A DNA stretch of 26,513 bases from Anaerolineae bacterium. GTDB lineage: Bacteria > Chloroflexota > Anaerolineae > B4-G1 > SLSP01. Shown piece by piece: positions 7,801 to 15,000 of this stretch (positions are counted from its first letter, which is position 1; the number at the start of each line of letters is the position of its first letter). The position numbers and the translations under genes are program-made. The notes below the pieces were generated by a model. It had not been told where the DNA came from and did no database searches. It saw only the letters and a program-made list of their open reading frames with translations. Location: positions 1 to 26,513 of the forward strand of contig JAFGNI010000633.1 in assembly GCA_016927095.1 (NCBI GenBank). The letters are read 5' to 3'.

Positions 7801-7913
7801 TGGCAATCCGCCTAACACCCCCGACGGACTTCGGCGGTACACACCACCCCTGCGGTCAAAGCGCCCGATTTGGTCGGCAACATGGCCTGTCGGGCGAGGA
7901 TGAGGAGTTGTAG
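4881..7913 (+). CDS. soluble LacI-type sugar-binding domain fused to GAF domains
   Basis: The protein has 1010 residues. Residues about 25-342 match the periplasmic-binding fold of LacI/GalR regulators. Diagnostic stretches are LDAIMVANDAMAFPVIEEL, VRVVGFDDMFESRF, LTTVRQPLAAMG and a closing TVRESCGC. The usual N-terminal helix-turn-helix is absent, and there is no signal peptide or TM, so it should sense a cytoplasmic ligand. A weak GAF-like unit at 373-584, a clearer GAF at 592-793 and a degenerate unit at 797-930 follow. The C-terminus ends soon after the start of another GAF. Palindromic repeats fill a surface loop of the binding domain (68-84) and linkers near 357-371, 475-483, 531-543 and 861-873. 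The start has GAGGGAG at 4865-4871 and overlaps the upstream stop by 11 bp. The ligand is unknown, and DNA binding is unlikely without the HTH. Confidence 0.9.
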   Translation: MGGRAHPPGGSPVAHAIAGATYRYARPTLALIVSELAPAYEEPLWTSVSAAAEAAGVNLLCFVGGQLAVHTTAPAVHTTAPASESLLASARNAIYEFVRPGIVDAAVVVTSSIGVGVPLDELQARVLQLTRRADEPRRVRGSLPVVSLGVALEGVPSVVADSVSGMREAVTHLVERHNCRRIAFIRSPEGQCTPEELRPGGHILLSAHERYDAYRQALENVGIALDPDLVVTEDSVSGVSPIVELLDHRGVNLDAIMVANDAMAFPVIEELRRRGLQVPQDVRVVGFDDMFESRFSVPSLTTVRQPLAAMGRQATEMALAMLRGETVESVKIPTNLTVRESCGCPPEQMVTADTMTRTVNTTAAAVHTTAADEIPRRLEASQREAVVRDAGLRILGESEPDGVVAALADGLPRIGVERALVVLYEDDAYLGGGASTSPSANGPTSLKATPPKGSDRARSATVVLAFLYPEDVSDQGLVVDDGTKHHRGAPSRRFDGAAFVPPEFLPSDRRFSFVVEPLTAAESRAGAGAGAGIHHRTHHRTHQRLLGYVLFEPGPLDGVSYDALRGYLSSALHAALFSESMRRRAEQLQATVEAVGSIRHCFGSALYGGSSEVDGGAAPDRLAQHIVDTLQRRLGVDFAGIFLVEEQGATYWTGTGEVGARMRADGLRLRIGGSSAVGQAALTQRAQFVSDQDLARADLGFPSGSSTGVGSRETVRDQQNGTSYPIRVGDRYLPDTRAELALPLLGRQGLLGVLSLRSTVPGAIRRSDIDGLQVLADQVAGAIENAEQLKESQAAVRELRAAQRRYQQQAWSDYLAAVRIPGYELGGNDDSPLPDETVAREVERALSEERPVVLGPDDDPDWAGTLHRAGTHHRDASALVVPINYSGAPIGALGIHDDASRSWTEDEVSLVTAVVERMGLAAENLRLLDETQRRVATERLTQAITARMRQTLDIGQVLQAAVRGFAEAFDAEEVAIRLTPPTDFGGTHHPCGQSARFGRQHGLSGEDEEL
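5082..5119 (+). repeat. two tandem short palindromic elements, 21-nt period
   Basis: Two identical copies (GCGGT / ACACACC / ACCGC) start at 5082 and 5103. They encode AVHTTAPAVHTTAP in a loop of the LacI-type binding domain. Confidence 0.95.
5952..5989 (+). repeat. two tandem short palindromic elements, 21-nt period
   Basis: The first copy is ACGGT / AAACACT / ACCGC at 5952. The second is GCGGT / ACACACC / ACCGC at 5973. They encode TVNTTAAAVHTTAA in the linker between the LacI-type domain and the first GAF-like unit. A decayed copy, read KHHRG, lies near 6324-6345. Confidence 0.9.
6471..6512 (+). repeat. short palindromic element with partial tandem duplications
   Basis: A GCCGGT / ATACATC / ACCGG copy (6471-6488) is followed by a 12-nt partial duplication (acacatcaccgg) and a further diverged one. 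They encode GIHHRTHHRTHQR. A small Gly/Ala-rich repeat (AGAGAG) precedes it. Confidence 0.85.
6667..6683 (+). repeat. short palindromic element, GCAGT class
   Basis: GCAGT, loop ATACGCC and ACTGT form a stem whose outer pair is a G-U wobble. It encodes GSIRHCFG at the start of the main GAF. Confidence 0.7.
7467..7502 (+). repeat. two abutting short palindromic elements
   Basis: GCCGGT / ACACTTC / ACCGG at 7467-7484 is followed directly by GCCGGC / ACACATC / ACCGG at 7485-7502, an 18-nt period. They encode AGTLHRAGTHHR in a GAF loop. Confidence 0.9.
7834..7878 (+). repeat. short element plus decayed composite element
   Basis: GCGGT / ACACACC / ACCCC at 7834 is followed by GCGGT at 7852 and a diverged inner module (CCGAT, TTG, GTCGG) at 7861-7878. 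They encode the end of the LacI-GAF protein, GGTHH and APDLVG-like residues in shifted reading. Confidence 0.65.
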
Positions 7914-7916
7914 CCC

Positions 7917-9947
7917 ATGATTGACCAGATCAGGCGTTTGTTTGTTGGTCCTGAGTTCCAAGATCCTGAGAAGACTCGTGTCGCACGGCTTTTGACAGTG
8001 ATCCTCTGGTTTGCTCTCCTTACTGCTGCGACTGCGCTGATACTGTCCACCACGTCCTTAGGGGATGTGCTCTTCCCCGGCGAGCGTGCGTTACCTACTG
8101 GACTCTCTGCCGGCCTGCTCGTTGTAACCGTGCTTCTCCAATGGGTGGTCCATCGCGGTTGCCGGCACACATCACCGGTGCGGGTACGGATTGCCGCGGG
8201 CGTGCTCTTGATCACGCTCTGGTTAGTTGTGACGCTCTGGCTTTGGCTTGCCTCAGGCATCAGTGGCAGTTGGCTTGTCTATGCATACCCGCTGATTCTG
8301 GTCTTCGCCGGCATGCTGCTGGGTGGGCAAAGCGCGGCGGCCTTCATGGTATTGAGCATCGTGGGGATGGTCGGCGCTTACATAGCTGAACGCTCGGGTC
8401 AGTTGTCGACAGATCTTTCTCCCACTTCGTTGGCCGACCTTGGCCTGGTGTCGTTCTTGCTCACCGTATTGACCGTGGTCTTGATACGTGGACAGCGCAA
8501 TATGATGCAGGCCGTGCGTGCCGCGCGCCAGAGCGCGGCGGAAAACATCACCGCGTCGGAGGGTGAGCGGATCAGCTGTCAGCTTGAGACAGTGCAGGCT
8601 TCCGTAGAGCATCGCGTGGCTGAGCGTACGAAAGAGCTGTCTGTTACGATGACTGCACTTCAGGCAGTGGCCGAGATCGGACGTGCCGCGGTATCCGCTG
8701 AGGGGGTGGATGCGCTGGTCTCAGGTGTCGCGCCTCTGATCGCTGACCGGTTTGGATGCTACCACGTAGGCATCTATCTGGTGGATGACAGTGGCGGTAC
8801 ACACCACCGCGTGGGTGATGAGCGCAGCGACTGCGCAGTGCTCAAGGCTCGGGGCGGGCCGGGCGGTGAGGGCGTGCCGGACCTGGGCTACGAGATACCG
8901 GCGGTACACACTACCGCTATGGAGGATGGGTCGGTGATCACCGAGGCCGTCCAAGACCAAGCTCTTAAGCTGGCATTTGGCAGCGACGTGCCGCGGACCG
9001 CGGTTGCGCTGGCGCAGGATGCGCTTTCCACCCACAGCGCCAGATTGCCGGAGACGGCGGTTGAGGTTGTGATTCCTCTAGTGGCTGGTGATGCCGGTGC
9101 CGGTTCAGATCAACGGATACATCGCGGGGCGGCTATTGGGGTTGTGGATATGCACATCGCCGACCTAAGCACTTTCTACCAACAGAGCCTGGAGCCGCTC
9201 AGGATCATGGCCGATCAGCTCGCTGTAGCGGTTGTGGCTGCGCGTCGCCTTGAGCAGAGTCAGTCAGCGATCCAGGCTGAGCGCGACACCCACACGCAAA
9301 TCGACCGCGAGGGCTGGGTCCGCCTTGTCGAGTCGGGTGTCGTCCCGGGATACCGATTCCATGGTCATCGTGTCGAGCCAATCGGTGATCTGTGGTACCC
9401 AGAGATGCGGGCCGCATTGCTCCTGGACTCTCGCGTTGTCACATCTGTGGCAGATGCCATCGTATCCAGGCCGCCGCCGGATCCTACGATCGGCGATGAA
9501 CTCGAGAATGTGGACGATGTCGACGTTGAGGTCGGGGTATCGGATGAGGAGCGGGTGGTTTCCACATCCGGGGCGGTCGCCGCAGTGCCGCTGCGGGTCC
9601 GTGACCAGACCATCGGCGTACTTCACGTCAAGAAGCGACATGAGGCGGGTGACTGGAATGCGCGCGAGCTTGAGCTGCTGGATAGCCTGAAGGACCAGCT
9701 GGAGGCTGCATTGGAGAGCGCCAGGCTCTATCGTGAGACACAACAGGCTGCGGTCCAACAGCGGACGATCGCAGAGGTGAGTTCCCACATCCGTGAAGAG
9801 GTGGATATTGAGTCCGTCTTGGCCCGCGCGCTGGCGGAACTGGGCGGTGCACTGGCTGCCGATCAGGGCGCTGTGCTGCTAACTCTCGAGGACGCGCCCG
9901 ATGCAGGCGATGCCGGTACACATCACCGGGGAGAGGAGACCTCATGA
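7917..9947 (+). CDS. membrane GAF sensor: 6 TM module plus GAF domains, no output domain
   Basis: The protein has 676 residues and its start lies 3 nt after the previous stop, with GAGGAG at 7902-7907. Hydrophobic segments at about 24-46, 64-79, 91-112, 119-137, 140-157 and 170-192 form a module paralogous to the proteins at 3011 and 9944. All three share a charged lead-in followed by R-x-ALL-like residues before TM1. A coiled coil (195-245) leads to a GAF at about 250-445 (CYHVGIYLVDDSGG), a degenerate GAF-like unit to about 610, and a truncated GAF start at the C-terminus. The last residues before the stop are repeat-encoded (GTHHRG). A palindrome read in the third frame (RHTSPV) fills the basic loop between TM2 and TM3. 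No output domain is visible; a role as a receptor acting through the shared kinase is inferred. Confidence 0.9.
   Translation: MIDQIRRLFVGPEFQDPEKTRVARLLTVILWFALLTAATALILSTTSLGDVLFPGERALPTGLSAGLLVVTVLLQWVVHRGCRHTSPVRVRIAAGVLLITLWLVVTLWLWLASGISGSWLVYAYPLILVFAGMLLGGQSAAAFMVLSIVGMVGAYIAERSGQLSTDLSPTSLADLGLVSFLLTVLTVVLIRGQRNMMQAVRAARQSAAENITASEGERISCQLETVQASVEHRVAERTKELSVTMTALQAVAEIGRAAVSAEGVDALVSGVAPLIADRFGCYHVGIYLVDDSGGTHHRVGDERSDCAVLKARGGPGGEGVPDLGYEIPAVHTTAMEDGSVITEAVQDQALKLAFGSDVPRTAVALAQDALSTHSARLPETAVEVVIPLVAGDAGAGSDQRIHRGAAIGVVDMHIADLSTFYQQSLEPLRIMADQLAVAVVAARRLEQSQSAIQAERDTHTQIDREGWVRLVESGVVPGYRFHGHRVEPIGDLWYPEMRAALLLDSRVVTSVADAIVSRPPPDPTIGDELENVDDVDVEVGVSDEERVVSTSGAVAAVPLRVRDQTIGVLHVKKRHEAGDWNARELELLDSLKDQLEAALESARLYRETQQAAVQQRTIAEVSSHIREEVDIESVLARALAELGGALAADQGAVLLTLEDAPDAGDAGTHHRGEETS
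8161..8179 (+). repeat. short palindromic element read in the third frame
   Basis: GCCGGC, loop ACACATC and ACCGGT keep a CCGG/CCGG pairing. Here the frame gives CRHTSPV, unlike the GTHHR and VHIT readings elsewhere. It lies in a cytoplasmic-type loop between two TM helices. Confidence 0.9.
8538..8554 (+). repeat. short palindromic element in the post-TM linker
   Basis: GCGGA, loop AAACATC and ACCGC pair over four bases. It encodes AENITAS in the cytoplasmic linker after the last TM. Confidence 0.75.
8794..8810 (+). repeat. short palindromic element in GAF loop
   Basis: GCGGT / ACACACC / ACCGC gives a perfect stem. It encodes GGTHHRVG in the LVDDSG loop, where the homologous GAF of the kinase at 17980-18003 reads LVDDSGQWAV without an insertion. 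Confidence 0.9.
8901..8917 (+). repeat. short palindromic element
   Basis: GCGGT / ACACACT / ACCGC gives a perfect stem. It encodes AVHTTA, a different frame from the copy 107 nt upstream in the same gene. Confidence 0.9.
9912..9929 (+). repeat. short palindromic element next to a ribosome binding site
   Basis: GCCGGT (9912-9917), loop ACACATC and ACCGG (9925-9929) form a stem that ends 3 nt before the GAGGAG (9933-9938) of the next gene. It encodes AGTHHRG four residues from the stop. Confidence 0.9.
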
Positions 9948-11797
9948 CACCCTCCAGCGGTGGTATGGCGGAGCGACGTGGGCGCCGCCGGTACACGTCA
10001 CCGGACACACCACCGCACGCGATGGGCGCCCGGCAAGTACGTCTGAGTGGGAGTCCGTTGCCTAGGGAGTTCGCGCCCGACACAGTCAGCGACGCACCCG
10101 ATGAGGAGGCCCGCCGCACCGCGCTGCTCAACACCTTCTCCACGATCGGCATCTTTGTGGCCTCTTTTTTGGTCATTCTGGCAGAGATAGGCCGGCAGCG
10201 TGGCTACTTTGGATCACCGCGCCAGGCCCACCTGACGACGCTCTTCCCCATTGTCTTCATCGCGCTCTCTGTTGTTGTGCTACTTCTATGCCGGCGCGGA
10301 AGGCGGCAGGACACGCCACTGCCTCGGTTGATCGCACGACTCTATGTGTGGTCGACCGCCCTCATTGTGGTGGCGGCTGCTGCGCTGTTCAATGGTTACC
10401 GGTCGGCGACCTGGCTAGTTGTCCTTTGGCCTATCGTGCTTGCCGGCGGTCTGTTGCAGCCCAGAGCCTCTCTCGGTGTTGGCCTTGGGGCCTTCGCCGT
10501 CTACGTTGTTGTGATAGTTCTAGAGCTGGCGGGTCTCTACACGCCGCCTATGCCTACTTCAGCGGACAGTTTCCCGTTTTTCGCGCTGTCGTTTGGCTGG
10601 CTGATGGCGATCATGGTGGTCGCTCTTGTTGACACTATCAAAGGTAGAAGCCTGCATCGTGCTCTGACCGTGCTTCGGACGACATCTGAGGATCTCGAGC
10701 TGGCGCGTCAGGACCTAACCCAACGGGTTGAGGATCGCACGGCAAGACTGCAAGACCGTGCTGAGCAACTTCGCGTGATCGCCGAGCTGGGACAGGTTGC
10801 GGCATCGATCCAGGATCTGGAGACATTGCTGCCTCGAGCCGCTGCACTGATCTCGGAGCGCTTGGGTTTCTACCATGTTGGCATCTTCTTGCTCGATCCG
10901 ACGCGGCAGTGGGCTGTCCTTCGGGCGGCATCCTCCCAGGGCGGTGCCAAAATGCTGGCCCGCGACCATCGGCTTCGCGTCGGGCAACAGGGCATTGTGG
11001 GTTATGTTGCTGAGATGGGCACCCCGCGCTTTGCCTTCAACGTGGGTGCGGATGGTGTGTGGTTCAGCAATCCAGATCTGCCAGCGACGAAGTCCGAGAT
11101 TGCACTGCCTTTGACCGTGGCGGAACGCGTCATCGGCGTGCTTGATATCCAGACACTGACGCCCTCAGCCTTCACCGAAGACGATATTGGCACGCTCCGC
11201 ATCCTGGCTGACAGCATCGCAGTCGCGATTCACAACGCACAGCTCCTACAGGAGACGCGGCAGACTCTTGCACGCTTGGAGCGCTATCAGGAGGAAGATG
11301 CCGTGCGTGCTTGGCGTCAGGCGCTGTCACGACGGAGGATGCAGATTGGTTATGCTTACAGCGACGGCGCGGTGGCGGCGTCTCCTCAGAACGCTGAGCT
11401 GAGCAAGCATCTTGGGCGTGTGCAGACCGTCACTCGCCAGACAACAGACGATGGACGTCACGTGCTGTTGGCACCAATCCATGTCTCGGGGGCTCAGCTT
11501 GGCATTCTTTCCTTCGAGTCTGCTTCAGCCTGGAGTGATGAGGCAGTTCAGTTGGTCGAGACGGTCGTGGGACAGCTGGACCTGGCCCTTACCAATGCCC
11601 GGCTGCTGGAGGAGACCCGCTTGCGGGCCGCGCACGAGGCGGCTAGAGGTGAGATCGTGGGCCGGCTCCGCGCGTTGACGAGCACAGATGCTATCCTGCG
11701 TAACGCTGCTGAGGAAGTGGGGCGCGCGTTACAGGTCGAGCGCAGCCGGATTCAGCTGGTCCATGGCGGCAAACACCACCGCTTGGGCGATGAGTGA
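9944..11797 (+). CDS. membrane GAF sensor: 6 TM module plus GAF domains, no output domain
   Basis: The protein has 617 residues. It starts at an ATGA overlap with the previous stop, with GAGGAG at 9933-9938. The N-terminal tail (1-60) is basic and partly repeat-encoded (RRRYTSPDTPP). A six-helix membrane module follows at about 65-240, related to the proteins at 3011 and 7917. After it come a coiled coil (240-280) and a well-formed GAF at about 280-440 (FYHVGIFLLDPTRQWAVLRAASS), then a degenerate unit with the conserved W linker at 445-560. A truncated GAF start at 570-610 ends in a repeat-encoded GGKHHR. Its main GAF has no palindrome in the DPTRQW loop, so it serves as an empty-site reference for the paralogues. 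No output domain is visible. The stop overlaps a small ORF (TGATG). Confidence 0.9.
   Translation: MTPSSGGMAERRGRRRYTSPDTPPHAMGARQVRLSGSPLPREFAPDTVSDAPDEEARRTALLNTFSTIGIFVASFLVILAEIGRQRGYFGSPRQAHLTTLFPIVFIALSVVVLLLCRRGRRQDTPLPRLIARLYVWSTALIVVAAAALFNGYRSATWLVVLWPIVLAGGLLQPRASLGVGLGAFAVYVVVIVLELAGLYTPPMPTSADSFPFFALSFGWLMAIMVVALVDTIKGRSLHRALTVLRTTSEDLELARQDLTQRVEDRTARLQDRAEQLRVIAELGQVAASIQDLETLLPRAAALISERLGFYHVGIFLLDPTRQWAVLRAASSQGGAKMLARDHRLRVGQQGIVGYVAEMGTPRFAFNVGADGVWFSNPDLPATKSEIALPLTVAERVIGVLDIQTLTPSAFTEDDIGTLRILADSIAVAIHNAQLLQETRQTLARLERYQEEDAVRAWRQALSRRRMQIGYAYSDGAVAASPQNAELSKHLGRVQTVTRQTTDDGRHVLLAPIHVSGAQLGILSFESASAWSDEAVQLVETVVGQLDLALTNARLLEETRLRAAHEAARGEIVGRLRALTSTDAILRNAAEEVGRALQVERSRIQLVHGGKHHRLGDE
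9987..10004 (+). repeat. short palindromic element read in the third frame
   Basis: GCCGGT, loop ACACGTC and ACCGG are followed by a partial duplication (acacaccaccgc, 10005-10016). It encodes RYTSPDTPP 43 nt after the start codon. Confidence 0.85.
11766..11782 (+). repeat. short palindromic element near gene end
   Basis: GCGGC, loop AAACACC and ACCGC pair over four bases. It encodes GGKHHR, five residues before the stop at 11795-11797. Confidence 0.8.
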
Positions 11798-12000
11798 TGG
11801 CGATCATCGTGTGGGACGCGGGCAGTACACGCCACTGCACTGGCAGTACACCCCACTGCACGGGCAGTACATCCCACTGCGCCGGTGGTACATACCACCG
11901 CTGGAATTCGGGATACTTGGCTCTGGTCTTGGAGCTTCAGTTGCCTTTGCGCGTCGACGAAGCTGTTGAGACCATATTCCCTCAGAGAGGTCACCCGTAA
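11797..12000 (+). CDS. small translationally coupled ORF of unknown function
   Basis: This 67-residue ORF fills the only apparent gap between two receptor genes. Its ATG overlaps the upstream TGA (TGATG), and its TAA overlaps the downstream ATG (TAATG). That pattern fits ribosome passage through a real cistron. A GTG at 11794 is an alternative start. About 40% of it is four tandem palindromes encoding GSTRHCT, GSTPHCT, GSTSHCA and GGTYHRW. The C-terminal part (LELQLPLRVDEAVETIF) loosely recalls the late strand of a GAF domain (ELALPLRV), so it may be a remnant of one. There is no signal peptide or TM. It could equally be an untranslated spacer that happens to be open; I do not recognise a homologue. 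Confidence 0.45.
   Translation: MAIIVWDAGSTRHCTGSTPHCTGSTSHCAGGTYHRWNSGYLALVLELQLPLRVDEAVETIFPQRGHP
11822..11901 (+). repeat. four tandem short palindromic elements, 21-nt period
   Basis: Copies start at 11822, 11843, 11864 and 11885. The first three have GCAGT/ACTGC stems with loops ACACGCC, ACACCCC and ACATCCC. The fourth is a GGTGGT/ACCACC variant. Arm sequence differs from the common GCGGT/ACCGC class while pairing is kept. Confidence 0.95.
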
Positions 12001-15000
12001 TGCGTAGAGGGCTTCGTCTGGGCGGGCGCGTGTTCCTGCTGGTGGCGGGGATATCGTTACTAGTGGTCACGCTGCTGCTCTTGCTGGGACAGCAGCATCG
12101 GGAGGCCTACCTTGTGGTCGGGGAAGGCGCTAACTCGGTCAAGCCATCGCCGCTTCCCCTGATCATCACCGGCCTTACGGCTGCTGCTGGCATTGCTACG
12201 CTCGTCAGCTTGGGTCTGTATTTGCTGGCGCTCCGCTCTCTCAACCGTCTCGCTGAGGGTGCGGCCATGATTGGAAGCGGTGACCTGACACATCGCATCG
12301 TGCTTGACCGCGAAGACGAGCTTGGGCTGGTGGCCCAGGTTCTCAATGATATGGCTGAACGTGTCAGCCTCCTGGTGTCGGGGCTGGAGCAGCGTGTTAA
12401 GGAGCGTACCGCTGCATGGGAGCGGCGCGCTGCGCAGTTGGAGGCGGCCAACCTCGTCGGTCAGGTGGTAGCTCGCCAGCGAAATGTGAACGCCCTCCTC
12501 GATGCTGCGGTGAACGCAATCTCCGACAGCTTCGGCTTCTATCACGTGGGCATCTACATCCTAGATGACAACCGTGAGTGGGCGATTCTCCGGGCGGCTT
12601 CCTCTGAGGGCGGCAAGCGTATGCTCAACCGAGGCCATCGTCTCCAAGTAGGCGGCAGGTCACGCCACTGCTTCGTTGGTGTTGTCGAGACTGTGGCCAC
12701 GAGCGGGCGGCCGCGCATTGCCTTCAATGAGGGACAGGACGCGGTCTGGTTCCAGAATCCGGATCTCCCCCGGACCCAGGCGGAGATTGCCCTGCCGCTG
12801 ATGGCCGAGTGTGGCGTCGTCGGAGTCTTGGACATCCACACCGATCGCCCCGTTGCCGACGACGGCGGTACACATCACCGCTCGAGCTTCACCGATGATG
12901 ACATCGGGACGCTGCAGTTGGTGGCAGATCAGCTGGCGACCGCACTCACTAGCGTGCGAGGCATCGAGACGATCGAGGCGAAGCTGGAGGAACTGCAGGC
13001 CCTTCAGGTTGACTACTCGCGCCGAGGGTGGGCACGCGTGGCGCGCCGTATGCGCCCGATGGCTTACGAATACGACCGGGTCGAAACGACGCCGGTGCCC
13101 CCACTGCCGGTCCCTGACGATCTCGCCGAGGGCCGCACGCCACACAAGATCGTGATGGATGGGGGCATGCCCGTCGTCTTGGACGCATTGCGCGTCGGTG
13201 GTCGAACGCTGGGCTTCTTGGGGCTCTCCGATCCGCAGCGTGTCTGGTCGGATGAAGAACTCGCTCTGGTGGATAGCGTAGGTGAGCAGGTCGCACTTGC
13301 ACTCGAAAATGCGCGTCTGTTTGAGGACACTCAGAGCAATGAGCGGCAGCAGTATCTCATCAGCAGTGTACTTCAGGTGGCTTCCAACCCCGACTTCAGC
13401 GCTGAACACGTGCTCAGGGAGATTGCGAGCATACTGGCGCAGGGCCTCGACATGGTCGTGGTCATCTTCACTTTCCCATATCCCGGACGCCCGGTCGTGC
13501 GCTCCCATGCCGTGGTCGATCCAGATGGACAGCAGTTGACGCTATTTGAGGAGGATCTTGTCCTCTCTCGGGAGCACTACATCTTCTTTCAGGGCCTGGA
13601 GACGGCCGATCTTGGACCTATGGGCCCGCTGTTGGGATCGCACTGGGAGCCAGGTACTGGACTGGTTGCTCCGGATGGGGCGTCGTCCAGTTCGCAGCTA
13701 GGTCAGGTTTCGTGGTTACGGACGGAGGCGCTTGCGGACCGCTATGATCTGGAACGCGTCCTCTATGTGCCGATGCGGAGCGCGGGGGCCCGAGCGGACT
13801 CGGGGGGCCGAAGTGGTTTCATCGGTTTTATCCAGCGTGCGGCGTCACCACCGCTCGATCCCGACACCCGCGACTTGGCTCAGAGTCTGGCGAGCCAGGT
13901 TGCTGTCGTGCTGGAGAACCTCAATCTCACCCAGGAGACGCGCCAGCGCTCGGAGGAGTTGCGCAAGCTCTACAGAATCTCACTAGACCTGAGCGAGCAG
14001 CTCGCCCCCGACGATGTCCTGAATCGCATTGTGGAGCAGGGCGCTTTGCTACTCGCGGCTGATGCCGCCAACCTCTGGATCTACCAAGCTCGCCCGAACT
14101 GCGGTTCGCAAACGAGCTCGACTGAGGTGCTGCAACTGGCTTACGAGTACCAGGGCGGCGCCGAAGGACATTTGGGCTATACATCCCGGGGCGACGGGGG
14201 GCTTGCCGGTGCGGCCCTTGCTGGACGCCAGACGATTTTCGTCGATGACTACGCCAGTTGGGAGGGACACATTCCCGAACTCGTGAGTCCTCGCTTTCAT
14301 GGGATGATGGCCGTACCATTGGTGGGCCGATTTGGGCCTTTGGGCGTCTTCGTTGCACTCTCTGAACAGGCGGGTGCCTTCGGGGAGCGCGAGGCAGGAC
14401 TGGCTGATCTCTTTTCTGCACAGGCTGCGACCGCACTCGAGAATGCTCGACTCAATGAGGACGCTCAGCGACGTGCTGAGGAGTTCTCGCAGCTCTATGA
14501 AGCCGGAATCGATCTGATCACGATCCTCGACGCTGAAGAGCTGCTGAAGCGAGCGGCGGATTGGGCGCGAGAGATCTTTGACGCTGAGCGAGCGGTTGTC
14601 CTCCTGCAGGATCCCCGGTCGGAAACGTTCGTACAGGGCATCAGCGCTAGCGATCCTGCATATATGCTGCTTGAGGAGGATGGTACAGATCATCGGGGCG
14701 GTGAACATCACCGCGGCGGTGGTTCGGTTGAGACCGAGGCGGTAAACATCACCGCGGCGGTAGACGCGCCGGACCCAGTCGGCGTCGGTACCATCCGAAC
14801 CCGCGAGAGTTTGCTCGTGGCCGACAACCGCGATTCATCGTTTCCTGGCGCGGTACGTCTGGTTGATGTGGGTCTGCTATCTCAGATGGGCACGCCGCTG
14901 CGTATCGGCGATGAGGTGCTGGGTGCTCTCTTCGTCGATGGCGCAGAGCCCGGGCAGTTCAGCGAGGGGGATGTCGCACTGCTGGAGTTCCTTGCGGCCC

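Noticed and set aside
9912..9929. Palindromes as rho-independent terminators
   Set aside because: The stems are only 5-6 bp and no T-tract follows. Terminating inside every gene would be incompatible with the operon.
3011..11797. The short receptors as fragments of one broken giant gene
   Set aside because: Each starts with its own membrane or ligand-binding module and most have a good ribosome site. There is no continuation of the same domain across junctions.
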